NCBI GenBank assembly: GCA_012934845.2
Contig: WNNJ02002165.1
Span: 1-64,000, forward strand
Direction: 5' to 3'
From: Pomphorhynchus laevis
Lineage: Eukaryota; Acanthocephala; Palaeacanthocephala; Echinorhynchida; Pomphorhynchidae
DNA: 64,000 nucleotides
This document shows, piece by piece, positions 44,501 to 55,675 of the stretch. The stretch's first letter is position 1. Every line of letters starts with the position of its first letter. The notes below the pieces were generated by a model. It ran no database searches and had not been told where the DNA came from. It worked only from the letters and a program-made list of their open reading frames with translations. Made by a program: the position numbers and the translations under genes.

Positions 44501-45350
44501 CCTAATGCGCGTCAGTTCTACCCTATTAAGGTTGTGCCTCAAGGATCCTACTTTCTCCAATCTTGTATCTTGCTGCCTCCATTGTCTATAGAAAATTAAA
44601 ACGTGATCAACATTTAGTGGTATATGCTGATGATACCACAGCCCTGTTTTCTGGACGCAGCTGCAATGATGTAATCTCGGACATCAGCCGTTTCTTTTTA
44701 AGATTAAAAAATCAGCTCACCGTTTCCAATCTTATTCTTAACTCCAGCAAATCGCAGTTGGTTGTCTTTCATTGCACCCTTGCGACTAAAATGAAACTTA
44801 AGAGATTAGCACTCTCTGCATTCTCCTCCATTTTGCAACCTCATCCACTCCCTATCTTATCGAGTCGAGTAAAATACCTGAGGTTCACCATTACAGTGAA
44901 TTAATCGGTGAAAGTTGACCTAGATATACTTAAACGTACTCTAAAGAGAGCTAGGTGGGCCCTGAAACGGGCTCAGAATCTGTCATCAAGTGGAAAAATC
45001 CAAGTGCGCTCTGGGGTACTTAAGCTATCTCGGGATTAGTCTTCTTTTCTAGAGGACGTACCCCGGAGCAAAGGCTAAGGTTTATCAAGCTCCTTGTATC
45101 TCGTTTACCCAGCATAGTCCGCCTCGATTGGATTTTTCTGATGGTTAAAGACCCCGGGTGGTTCAGTGGGGAGGCGGCGTGTTGGATTGGTTGAAGGGCT
45201 TAGATCCTACCGGACCTGAGGCCGTGAGTTTTGGCGACGACTAACAACGACATTTTTTGTGGTCGCTGATCTAACTTGTTGTAGTTGTTTTTATTTTACA
45301 TGATAACCTTGAACCTTGTATTATTTATATTAAAATAAACATTATTATTA
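41588..45350 (+). mobile_element. Older copy of the I/Jockey-like LINE
   Basis: The 5' region (caatcgaaggatcagag...) aligns with the start of the 35685 copy (gatttcgaggatcaaac...). ORF1 pieces at 41610-42354 include LGYLQYKPILASLKI and NPFLGHNLKFTL. ORF2 pieces run from 42790 (endonuclease: LANIYIRPGEIHKN, MVLGDFNDRTGRW) through 43432-43692 and 44054-44560 to RT with HLVVYADDTTALFSG (44610-44660) and the thumb NLILNSSKSQLVVFH. More than ten stops and frame changes are spread along it. The 3' end has AATAAACATTATTATTA, with the same triplet tail. 'gatgcaaaca' (41549) and 'gatgcaagca' (45352) may be a decayed target duplication. Confidence 0.85.
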
Positions 45351-45920
45351 TGATGCAAGCATCGTTTGTAACACAGTATAATAAAAGTAGTTAACACAGT
45401 ATAAAGTAGTTGCAATTTTATTAATTTTGTAATTAAACAGTTACTAATTAATGATGTTCATTATCTTGTTTTCAGAAAGACGACAAGTTTTCAAAAGCTC
45501 ATTTCATGTTTAATGAACTTTGGAATATGCGAACAATTGTACATTACAAATTTGTAAGCAACAATAAGATGTAAATGTGCTAGCAATTTAAACTGTTTTG
45601 TCCATAATGGGCAGAAAAAGCAGGCCATAATGTTTCCATGAAATTTACTTTGTGGTAAATACAAATGTCCACGAAGGAGCTTTTTTAAACTGTCAATAAA
45701 GAATCTTTAAGGTATGTTTACAGATATAATCGACATTTTATATAATCTTTTAATCTGATAAAATTACAATCGATCCACATTAATACACAATTCACAAAGA
45801 TCAATTAACAATACTGAAGGGGAAAATATACAGGGGGCAAAAAGTATAACTTTATTTTAAACAGCAAATGATTTCAAAATTTGTTAGTCTTTAAATTCTC
45901 CTTGAATTATCTTACAGAAT
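45351..45920. other. Spacer
   Basis: No gene recognised between the LINE 3' end and the satellite array. Confidence 0.4.
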
Positions 45921-46355
45921 AGGTAAAATAACTTTTAAAAGGCTTGCGGAGATTAGCAAAAACGTCAACTAAATTTTAACTGTTCTTGTGTGGGTAAAAT
46001 GCCTTTTAGAAAGGTAGCTGACATTAGCCGACACGTCAAATAATTTATTAATGCTCTCTTGTAAATAAAATGCCTTTTAAAAAAGTCACTGAGATTGACC
46101 GAATCGTCTAATAAATTATTACTGTTCTCGTGTGGTTAAAATGTCTATAGAAAGGTCACTGACATTGAGCGAAAAGTCAATTATTAGTTTTAGCGTCAGG
46201 AAATTGCCTTTAAAAGGGTCACTGAGATTGGCCGAAACGTCAAATAAATTATAACCGCTATCGTGTGTAAAATGGCTTTAAAAAGCTTACTGGGATTGTT
46301 TGAGTCGTCAAATAAATTGTAACTGTTTTTGTGTAAGTAAGATATCTTTTTTAAA

Positions 46356-47625
46356 AAAGATTTATTTAACGTGGCAAATGCGTGCCAGCGCACGCTTACA
46401 TGACCACAACAAAACAAAAATGTAAATCATGTATCGAGGTGTGAACGGAGGAGGTGTTCGAATGTGATAAAGGAGGGAGCGCGGCGGACTCCAGGCGAGT
46501 GAGGCGGCGACGAGGAAGGATCGGAGACCATAGTTGTTGGAGTAATTGGGAACGTGCAGTAAGAGGGTATGACGGGAACGCAGCGATAGCAAGGTGGGGC
46601 GAGTGTCGTCTAAGAAAGGAAGGTTGAGGAAGGATGGGGAGACGACAGCGATGATACGAAAAGTTACGAGAAGAAGGCGGAGTTTGATGCGGATGTGGAT
46701 GATGGGCCAGGAGAGTTGGGCAAGATATGTGGATATGTGGTCGAAGCGACGGAGACGAAAGAGCACTCGAACGGCGGAGTTGATTATGCGTTGTAGTGGT
46801 AGGATGATGGATTTTGGAGAATTGGCGAAAAGGCTAAGGCAGTAATCGATTTTACATAACAGAAGCGATGAAAGAAGAGACATACAAGAACGTAAGTCGA
46901 TAAGGGAGCGGATACGGCGGATGTCACGGAGAATTAAGTTAGACGAGCGGACCTTTGTCACGGACGAATGGTTTAAGGGAAAGGTGATCATCGAAATGGA
47001 AGCCTAAGAGAGTGAGATTGTGGACAATGGGGATGATCGATGAGGCAAAAGATACAGTGGGAGGATATATGTTTGGTTTACGAGGGAGGATCCACATTAT
47101 TTTAGACTTGTCGGGGTTAAGAACGAGATAGAGATTGGAGAGACGTTCCTAGATAGAAGAAAGACAGTTGGAGGCAGAAATGCCGATATCGTGTATGCGA
47201 TGTGCGGGAGGATGATCATAGATGAGGATGTCATTGGCGTATTGCATGACGTTAAAGGAGTAAGGTTTGATAAATGGAGGAAGATCGCCAAGCAGAAAAG
47301 AGAAAAGCAGGGGACCTAAGACTGAACCTTGTGGGACCCCGCAAAAGATAGGTATGGGAGAGGAGGATGATGAATTAGAACAGACGCGAAAGGAACGGTC
47401 GGATAGATATGAGGCAAACCATGCTACGGAGGAATAAGAAAAGCCGTAATCATAACGAAGGCAAGAAAGTAGGATGGAGTGGTCGACGATGTCGAAGGCG
47501 GATGAGAGGTCGAGGGAGATGAGAACACTAAATCTCGAGAAATGAGTAAGTCGTTGTAAACTTTCATGCAGGCGATTTCTGTAGAGTGATTAGAGCGTAA
47601 AGCGGATTGGAAAGGAGGGTACATA
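46356..47625 (-). mobile_element. LINE A copy, 5'-truncated, reverse orientation
   Basis: The minus strand starts near 47620 inside the RT domain (FQSALRSNHSTE, KVYNDLLISRD) and runs through DLSSAFDIVDH-like residues, GVPQGSVLGP, NVMQYANDILIY (catalytic YADD now YAND) and LNPDKSKIMWIL. The C-terminus at 46362-46991 reads LPLQRIINSAVRVLFRLRRF and YGLRSFLVAASLAW, ending at 'tttatttaacgtggcaaatg'. There are several frame changes. It lies inside the 70-bp satellite. Confidence 0.8.
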
Positions 47626-48504
47626 TTGAATGACTTATATTATTGAATAAATTAATAAAAAATGACTTATAAAAAATGAAAAATGACTTATAATATGAAT
47701 AAATTATTGCTGTTATCGTGTTGGTAAACTGCTTTTTTAAAGGGGTCACTGTGATTGTCTGAAACGTCAAATAAATTATTACTGTTCTCGTGTCGGTAAA
47801 ATGGTTTTAAAAAATCACTGAGATTGAGATAGTCGAATAAATTATTACTGTTCTCGTGTCAGTGAACTGTTTTTTAAGAGGTCACTGAGATTAGTCGAAA
47901 GGTCAAATAAATTATTACTGTTCTAAGAGGGTCACTGAGATTAGTCGAAAGGTCAAATAAATTATTACTGTTCTAGTGTAGATGATATTCCTTTTAAAAG
48001 AGTTATTGAAATTGGCCGAAGCGTAAAATAAAATATTACTGTTCTCGTGTGAGTGCCATTAAAAGGGTCATTAAGATTGTCTGAAACGTCAAATAAATTA
48101 TTGATGTTCTCGTGTTAATAAAATGCCTTTAATAGGTTCGATGAGATTGGACGAAACTTCAATTAAATTACTATTGTTCTCATGTCAGTGAACTGCCTTT
48201 TAAAAGTGTCACTGAGATTAGCCGAAACGTCAAATAAATTATTACTGTTCTAGTGTGTGTAAAATGGCTTTTAAAAAGTTCACTGATGTTGTTTGAATCG
48301 TCAAATAAATTGTTATCGTTATTGTGTGTTAAAATGATTTTTAAAAGGGTCACTGACATTGACCGGAACGTCAAAATAAATGATTATTGTTCTTGTGTGT
48401 AAATGCCTTTTAAAAGTGTCACTGAGATTGGCCAAAACGTCAAATAAATTATTATTGTTCCGGTGTGTGTAAATTCCTTTGAAAGGGTCACATCGATTAA
48501 CCGA

Positions 48505-50838
48505 AAAAGTACGTTAAAAATGTCTTTGTGATACAAAGAATATATACATTCCAGATTTTTAACCTGTCAGTTCCTGATATTTCCTGTCAGTTCCGGATTT
48601 TTCCTGAGAGTTCTAGTTTTTTCTTTCAGTTCCAGATTTTTCCTGTCAGTTCCAGATTTTTCCAGTTAGTTTCGTTCTCTACGCTCGCGAATTGAGCTCA
48701 ATCTCTCGATAAAAGATCATGCCTGAAAAATCGATCTCAAATTCCTATTCCTGATAACGCATCTACCACATCGGAATGCAATGATCATTATACAAGTTTG
48801 GAAGTTGGATGCGATTGTAAATATTGTGACGTATGAACTCTTGTTCGAGTAAAATATCTGACCGTTCAGCGTATCAAAGTAAACCGTTTACTTGTGGTTT
48901 TTGAACATCAGTAAAACGGTTACAGCTATTCTGCTCATCCACTTCTGTCTCGGATATGACTACTCAATCCGATACTATTTTTGACGTTTTCCACACATCA
49001 ACACCTGACTTCGCATCGTATAATCTTATTGTTGAACCTTCTTTTACACACACTCCTCGTTCAACTACATATAAAGCTTCCATTCATCTTCATCATCCTA
49101 ACAATGCAAACCGTAACGCTGTTCATCTCGTACCTCCTCTTTTATGTTCCTCCCACATCTAAAAACATTTCATACTTCTTTCTTCGCTTTACGTACTCTT
49201 TTCTTTACCTCCCGTATCACTTCTCAATAATTAACATCCTAACGTCAAAATCATCTCCAGTAATATATCCGATCAACCGATTCAACACTCGACTTCTGTC
49301 ACTCATGCTCCAACCTATCTTAATTCTCCATCGAGCACTTCAACCTGCTCTTCTGTCTCTACTCCTACCAGCTCTATCCGTCTACCTCATCCACGTAATC
49401 GTTTTCTTTAGCGCGATTGATGTAATATCATATCTAACGTGAAGCTTCCCGAATCTGCTTCTCCACATTGTCACCTCGATAATGATGTATCTGCTTTCAG
49501 GTATATCCTAACAACCATTCTTCCTGATGATAATCCATCTCTTTTCAATATTATCGCTCTTGTATCTTTTATCAGTTTAAACAAATTCACTAAATCCAAT
49601 CATCTTAGTTCTACACTCTTAAAAATCGTTTTCCGACATAGTTCACATGCTTCCTTGGTACTCTCCCAACGTTTTAAACTTGCTACCACTTCATCAACTT
49701 GTTGTATCTATCTTGACCGCTCCCCTTCTGATATTGCCCAGATCAATTTAGCTCGCATTGAGAAACATCGACGTGAAACAAACGGCGAGTCATTCTTATC
49801 AATCCGTCAAATCAACAGCAATTTTCACGTCGTACACATGAGGCTAAAAATCAGACGGCGTCAAGTATCTCCCTCCTTTCCTCTTTGCTAGTCGATCTCG
49901 CTCCTGAGCATACTTTTCGTCTTTATCTTTTCAACACTCGCTTAATTCTTCATAAAGCTGATATGCTCCATTATATCTTCTATCAATTATCTATCGATAT
50001 TCTCTGCATTACTGAATCCTGGCACTGACGATCTTGCTATTCGCCGTCTATGTCGCTCTGGTTGTTCTCTAGTTGAATCAGCTCGTCCAATTGTCTCTAA
50101 CAAATCCGAAATAATGTGGATCTTTCTCGACGTTCCGGCTTAGAACCTGTCTCCGTTTTCGACAACGGACTTTCACTTTAACCTTTCGTTCGAGATCAAG
50201 TAAGCTTATCTACCTTGATTCTCCGCAATCTCCGTCAAATTTGTAGATTGATCGATTTCCTTTCTTGTATGACTCTCATATATTCTCTAATTTTCTCAAG
50301 ACTTGATTAGTCTTAGTATATTTTCCAACTCACCTAAATCCGCTATTCTTCTCCTACAACACATCCTCAACGCAGCTGTCCGAATTCTCCACCGTCTTCG
50401 TCGTTTTGAACATACATCCAACTATTTTGCTTCTCTCGATTTGCCTACAATTTATTCTTGTTAACAAATTCACCTTCTTCTCATTGCTTTCCGCCTTGTA
50501 ACGTTTCATACCCCTTCATATCTCAACCTTCCTTTTCTCGACAATTCTCGTCCTGTTTATTCTTCTTTGCGTTCATGTAATTCCCTTCGTTTACATGTCC
50601 CAAACTACTCTACCTCTTTTGGATTCCACTCCTTACCTGTGGCTGCTCCTTTCTCGTAGAATCATCTGCTCATTCATATACGCCAATCAATCTCAATGTC
50701 GTGCTTCAAACGTCAAATCCAATCACATTTAAAAAATTTAACTAATTTATCTGTATGATTTTTGCTGTGTTATAGTTAGTTAGTGGACTTAAAGCCTGCA
50801 GTTGGCACGCGTTTACCACTTTAAATAAATTATTATAT
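48505..50838 (+). mobile_element. LINE A copy with 5' UTR and ORF1 but deleted ORF2
   Basis: It begins with a 5' UTR holding six 20-bp repeats (48549-48670). ORF1 (ATG at 48956; pieces 48956-49162, 48981-49442, 49439-49891) shows a Ser/Thr/Pro-rich start. A conserved-looking part follows (HCHLDNDVSAFRYILTTILP, TCCIYLDRSPSDIAQINLAR) of unassigned fold. Endonuclease and RT are almost gone. From about 50100, scrambled C-terminal ORF2 pieces match the copy at 1290-1820 (for example the FLVCLSYIL and PTHLNP regions). The 3' end is 'gtttaccactttaaataaat', as in the other copies. It lies within the 70-bp satellite. Confidence 0.75.
48549..48670 (+). repeat. Six-copy 20-bp minisatellite in the LINE A 5' UTR
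   Basis: The unit is 'ttccagatttttcctgtcag', with one 22-bp and one 19-bp variant. Confidence 0.85.
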
Positions 50839-51860
50839 ATAAAACCGAAACGCCAAATAAATTATTACTGATGTCGTGGGGGGGGGGGCGAAACTGCCTT
50901 TTAAAAAAGTCACTGAGATTAAGCGAAACGTAAAATAAGTTATTACTGTTCTCGTGTGGGTAAAATGGCTTTTAAAAAGGTATCTGAAATTGACCAAACG
51001 TCAAATAAACTATTACTGTTCTCGTGTGTGTAAATGTCTTAAAAATAGTCACTTCGATAAGCAAAAACGTCAAATAAATTATTACTGATTTAGTGGGAGA
51101 AAATAACCTTTTAAAAGGGTCACTGAGATTAGCCAAAACGTCAAATAAATTACTACTGATCTTGTGGGGGAAACTGCCTTTTAAAAAAGTCACTGAGATT
51201 AGCCGAAACGTCAAATAAATTATAACTGTTCACGTATGGACAAAATGCATTTTAAAAGGTCATTTAAAACGATTACCACACTGACATTGACCGAAACGTC
51301 AAATAAATAATGGTTGATGTTCTAGTGTGTATGCGCTATAAAATGGTCACTGGGATTAGTTGTAACGTCAAATAAATTATTTATGTTCTCGTGTGGGTAA
51401 ATCTTTTTAAATTGGTATGAGATTGATAGAAAAGTCAAATAAATTGTTACTGTTCTCGTGTGGGTAAAATGGCTTTTAAAATTATCACTGAGATTTATCG
51501 AAACGTCAAATAAATTATTATTGATCTAGTGGGATAAAATTAACTTTTTTTAAAAGGGTTACTGGTATTGGGCGAAACGCTTATTGATTATTACTGTTCT
51601 CGTGTCAGTGAACTGCCTTTTAAAAGTGTCATTGAGATTAGCCGAAATGTCAAATAAATTATTACTGTTCTAGTGTAGATGATATTCCCTAAAAAGGGTC
51701 GATGAGATTGGCCGCAACGTTAATTAAATTATTATTTGTCTTGTGTTAGTAAAATGCCTTTAAAATGTTCACTGAAATTGATCGAAATTTTAAACAAATT
51801 AATTGAAATTTCAAATAAACTAATAACTTAATACTGTTTTGTGTGGTTAAAATGCTTTTT

Positions 51861-53510
51861 AAGACTAACATAATCTGCTGATACAAAATAACGTTATTAC
51901 TCATTAATAGTTTAAAATTATAATTAAACAAACATGTTATCTCAATTTAAAATTAAAATTATTAAAATTAAATAATAATTAAAATTATTTGTAAATAATT
52001 TTTCCATTGAAAATGTTTCTTTTCCATTTTCTTTTTTAATTTTATCTAAATATTATTTAAATATTAAATAACCCTATTACTCAATAAATGTTTGTTATTA
52101 TAATTTAACTATGTTATTATTTAAAATATATTTGTAGATATATTATTATTTTTGATTGGGATTATTACTTTTTTCGATAATTTCTTCCTTTTAACTTTCG
52201 ACTAACAATTTTTAATTTTAAAGAATCTTTATTTGTCATTACGTTTTCGACTTTTTGTTGTTTTTAGTGGCGCAAAAAATCGTTTTTTTTTAATAAAAAA
52301 TGCTATGTATTCGTAATATCTTCTAATATTTTAAAAATCGCTTTTACTCATTAATAGTTTAAAATTATAATTGAATTAAAAATATAATTTTTATTTAAAA
52401 ATGTTGCTTCTAAATAACTTTTTTGTTGCGGTTATTACTTTTCTGTTATTTTTAATTTTTATTGGTCCAACATAAATCTTGTTTATTTTAAATATAAAGG
52501 ATGTAATATTTTGAGAAATTATCATTTATTCTCTTTTTAAAGCTGTGAAAGCAGAATTTGTTAGTGTATTTTAATTGCTGATTTTGTTTCAAATACATGC
52601 CATATTTTTGTTCTAATTGTCAACCTTTTATTTAAAATTGTCGTTTTTAATTCTTCGTGAATTTACATTGTCGTTGAATTTAAATAAAATTGCGTTGACT
52701 AAATACGTTGATTAAATACGTAGACTCAGATAGCTGATTTATATAATAAAACAAAAATGTTTTGATTTAAATAATTATTTTGAAAGCAATTATATAGAAA
52801 AGCAATTAAATTAATTATATTGATTAATAAATTAATATAATAAAGCATATATTAATATAATAATATACATAAATATTATAGAACGCCATCAATAATCAAT
52901 AGTTTGTAATTATATGTAAACTTTAAACAATAATTAATTAGTATATAATAATCATTTTTACAATTTTTATTTTTATTTATAATCATTCATTCGTAAAAAA
53001 CTTTAATGTGCAAGTTTAATTTATCGTTCTTTCCGGGGCGGCAATTAAAAGTTCATAAATTTAAATATAAATAATATATATATATATATTAATTACTATA
53101 TTAAATATATAGATATATATATTTAATATATATAAATATATATATTTATTTATTAAAATCATAGTAAAACAATTATAAAATAATTATAATGGAAATCGAG
53201 CGAACACTGCGAAGTATTAATGCTGATAGGATTCAAAAAACCACACGAGGATAATATCAAACCGACCAGTGAAGAATAGCGGCTCGTGTATGCAATATTC
53301 ACAATAGTAAAAAGACAGCTTACGGTTTACTGTCCAGTGAACATTTCGTATAAAAACGGAATATAAAATCAGTGTGTGGTGGATTCGAATTGCGAATATT
53401 AGTTAAATGACCACGTCATTTACGTTGATCACATTGATGTACGTTTCTATACCTTTAAAGCTGTAATACTTAGGTCTAGATATAATCCAGCCAATACTTA
53501 AAAAATGCAA
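51861..53510. other. AT-rich spacer with a scrap of R
   Basis: Near 52705-52740 'taaatacgtagactcagata' followed by 'gctgattta' matches the terminal block of R in reverse orientation. The 'tatatatataaatatata' run at 53070-53145 is low complexity. No genes. Confidence 0.45.
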
Positions 53511-53514
53511 AAAA

Positions 53515-54045
53515 CTTTCTTGCGAATTTGTTGAATTCTTATCGGTTTGACAATTTTCGAAATAAATTTTCAGCGCGGGGCTTTTTATTTGTGATATATT
53601 AGCATGTTTTACTGCTCGATGATTTAATACATGTGTCTGTAAAGTAGTGTTCGAATATCGTCAAGAACCAGCTGCCACACGATCATATCTAATCGTGGAT
53701 GGTCTATATGGATTCCTTATAGACCATCCAAGTATCACATTATATTGAAACGTTAGTGCCCAGTGACTGTACTCTCAAGATCTACGGAGTGCTATCGTGC
53801 CTGTATCATGAATATCTACTAAGTATTATCGTCGGCGCAGGATGTTGTTAGCGGTTAGATCGTGTTGCAACACGATCGTGACGATATTCATACACTAGTT
53901 TGCAGACACATGTTTAGGATGAAAGCTTAGAGCTTTAATAATATCCTTACATTTCACAGATTAAATGATCTGTTCTGGAAATCTATTTCGAAAAGTGTCA
54001 GACCTGTAAAGAGTCTACAAATTCGCAAGAAAGTTTCGTGCAATT
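53515..54045. repeat. Large imperfect palindrome (foldback element)
   Basis: The centre is a hairpin 'ggatggtctat' ... 'atagaccatcc' at 53697-53729. Further out, 'acacgatcat' / 'gatcgtgttg', 'atacatgtgtctgtaaa' / 'tttgcagacacatgttt' and 'actttcttgcgaatttg' / 'caaattcgcaagaaagt' pair in order. The right arm carries about 130 extra bp (53735-53870). No coding capacity. Confidence 0.75.
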
Positions 54046-54054
54046 CTTCAGCGA

Positions 54055-54265
54055 CTAGCTTGATTCTTCATTGACCATACAAGTATTACAGCATGTTAAA
54101 ACGTTAGTGCTCAATGTCTTACCCTGAAGATCTACTGAGTACTATTGTCGGCGCAGGATGTTGTTAGCGATTAGATCGTGTGGCAACTGGATCGTCGAGT
54201 TATACACTAGTTTACCGACGCATGTTTAGGATTAAATCATAGTGCAATAAAACATTCTTAGGCTT
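54055..54265 (+). repeat. Diverged direct copy of the palindrome's right arm
   Basis: 'gaccatacaagtattac', 'aaaacgttagtgc', 'gtcggcgcaggatgttgtta' and 'acactagtttaccgacgcat' follow the order of 53721-53935 with many changes. Transposition or duplication of one arm is likely. Confidence 0.7.
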
Positions 54266-55360
54266 AACATATAAAATCTTATATTATTTATTAATTTATT
54301 AATAATTATTATTTTATTTATTATAAAAAATACGTAATGATATGATTTTTATTGTTAAACAATAGTTTTGATTTCAATAATTTTGAAAGCTTAACAAATA
54401 ATATAATGGAAATTGAGGCAAACTGCGAACGTCTGTATCTCTGAAAAATGGAAGAAATAAACATTTATTCTTCTTTGCTTTCATTTGTTACTTTTCTGCT
54501 AATTTTATCGTTTTATATAGAATTTTACATTATATCGCTATTAATAATTAAAGATTTTTATATTGAATATAATGTTATATTTAATAACAATTTTAAAATA
54601 TTAAAGTACGCCACCTATATTTAATAGTTTGTAATTATATGTAAACCTTAAATAATTAAAAATTAGTTTATAATTTTGACAATTTTAAATTTTTTTATAA
54701 TCAATGAATATATCAACCAGTTGCAATATGGCATTATATCATTCGTATAAAAATGAATAACTTAATGTGTGAGTTGACTTTATATTATCGTTCCAGTCCG
54801 ATAATTAATAGTTCATTTTAAATATAATTTTTATTTTTCGATTGCGATCAGTTTGCGATAATTTCACTATCGTTTTAGAATTGAAAGTTGGTCAACTCTA
54901 TTTTCGATGTGCTTTTCTTTACCAAGAATATTGCTGATACTTTACCACTAAGGATATCGCAATCTCCACTCCTCCTTCAACCATCCTCGATGCCTAAGTA
55001 GGTCTTATCTATTTTCAGCAGTCAGGCCTTTTCCCTTTCCACTTCTGCTCCTGTTCTACACTTATTGGAACAGAAACTTGGAAATTCTAATTTCGTTTCT
55101 TTGATTCTTTCCGATCAAGCGTTTGCACATATTAAATAGAACACGAATGTGCCCGATACCTTTTGTTATAATCACAACTCCGCATCAGGAGAGAGCAGCT
55201 TGTGAGTGCTCTCTCCATCGCAGCTCCTTCGTTTTCTAGTCGTCTCTGAAGCTGCTACAATGCAACTATTAGCAGCATGGATGCTACACACTAATCAGCT
55301 GTTTCGCTGTCAGCAACTGCCTAGTCACACCGTCGTTTTTGCTTGTTACTTCCTCGCTAA
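54266..55360. other. AT-rich spacer, then upstream region of the tubulin gene
   Basis: From about 54950 the base composition becomes less AT-rich. Translations here show no family resemblance. Confidence 0.35.
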
Positions 55361-55366
55361 TGCATT

Positions 55367-55372
55367 TCAGTT
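55367..55372 (+). promoter_or_regulatory. Candidate initiator (TCAGTT) for the alpha-tubulin gene
   Basis: TCAGTT fits the arthropod-type initiator consensus. It is followed after about 45 bp by a consensus splice donor (a|gtaagt at 55418). No TATA box at the right distance. This is inference only. Confidence 0.3.
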
Positions 55373-55417
55373 TGCTTTACAAGCGTGCCGATAGTCGACG
55401 CAGCACACAACGCAACA

Positions 55418-55637
55418 GTAAGTTGCCGAAGTTGAGTGGTGAAAACAGTAGCTGCAATAAGCAGCACATCAACTGCGATGGCTATGCAAGCCGACCACTC
55501 AAGGAGTTTATCTCTGCTCCATCTTTGTATACGTAATTACAGCATAACAGAGATTGCTGTAACCGTTCAATTATCCACTTTCGACCCCTTTTTTAAATGC
55601 CATTACTGTAAGTCATTAATGTATTTGCCTTTTTCAG
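55418..55637 (+). other. Probable 5' UTR intron of the alpha-tubulin gene
   Basis: Donor 'gtaagt' (55418-55423) and acceptor 'gcctttttcag' (ending 55637) are both strong. The following exon 55638-55678 would hold the end of the 5' UTR and the ATG. Confidence 0.4.
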
Positions 55638-55675
55638 ATTGTTCATTAACTAATCAATCAATTCAATAGACAGAA

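Larger units (their letters stand above)
45925..51860 (+). repeat. ~70-bp satellite array, broken into three blocks by LINE A insertions
   Basis: The unit contains 'gtcactgagattgg', 'cgaaacgtcaaataaattat', 'tactgttctcgtgtgg' and 'gtaaaatgccttttaaaa'. Blocks lie at 45925-46350, 47690-48500 and 50840-51860. Units are diverged (one every 65-78 bp, many 5-20% different), so the array is old. An 11-G run sits in one unit at 50878-50888. Confidence 0.85.

Noticed and set aside
47741-47790. Satellite unit 'cactgagattggccgaaacgtc' resembles hammerhead satellites
   Set aside because: The CUGANGA core lacks a base in most units and no stem II can form, so the likeness is superficial.
55206-55669. Short overlapping ORFs upstream of alpha-tubulin exon 1
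   Set aside because: They overlap the likely 5' UTR exon and intron of the tubulin gene and match nothing.
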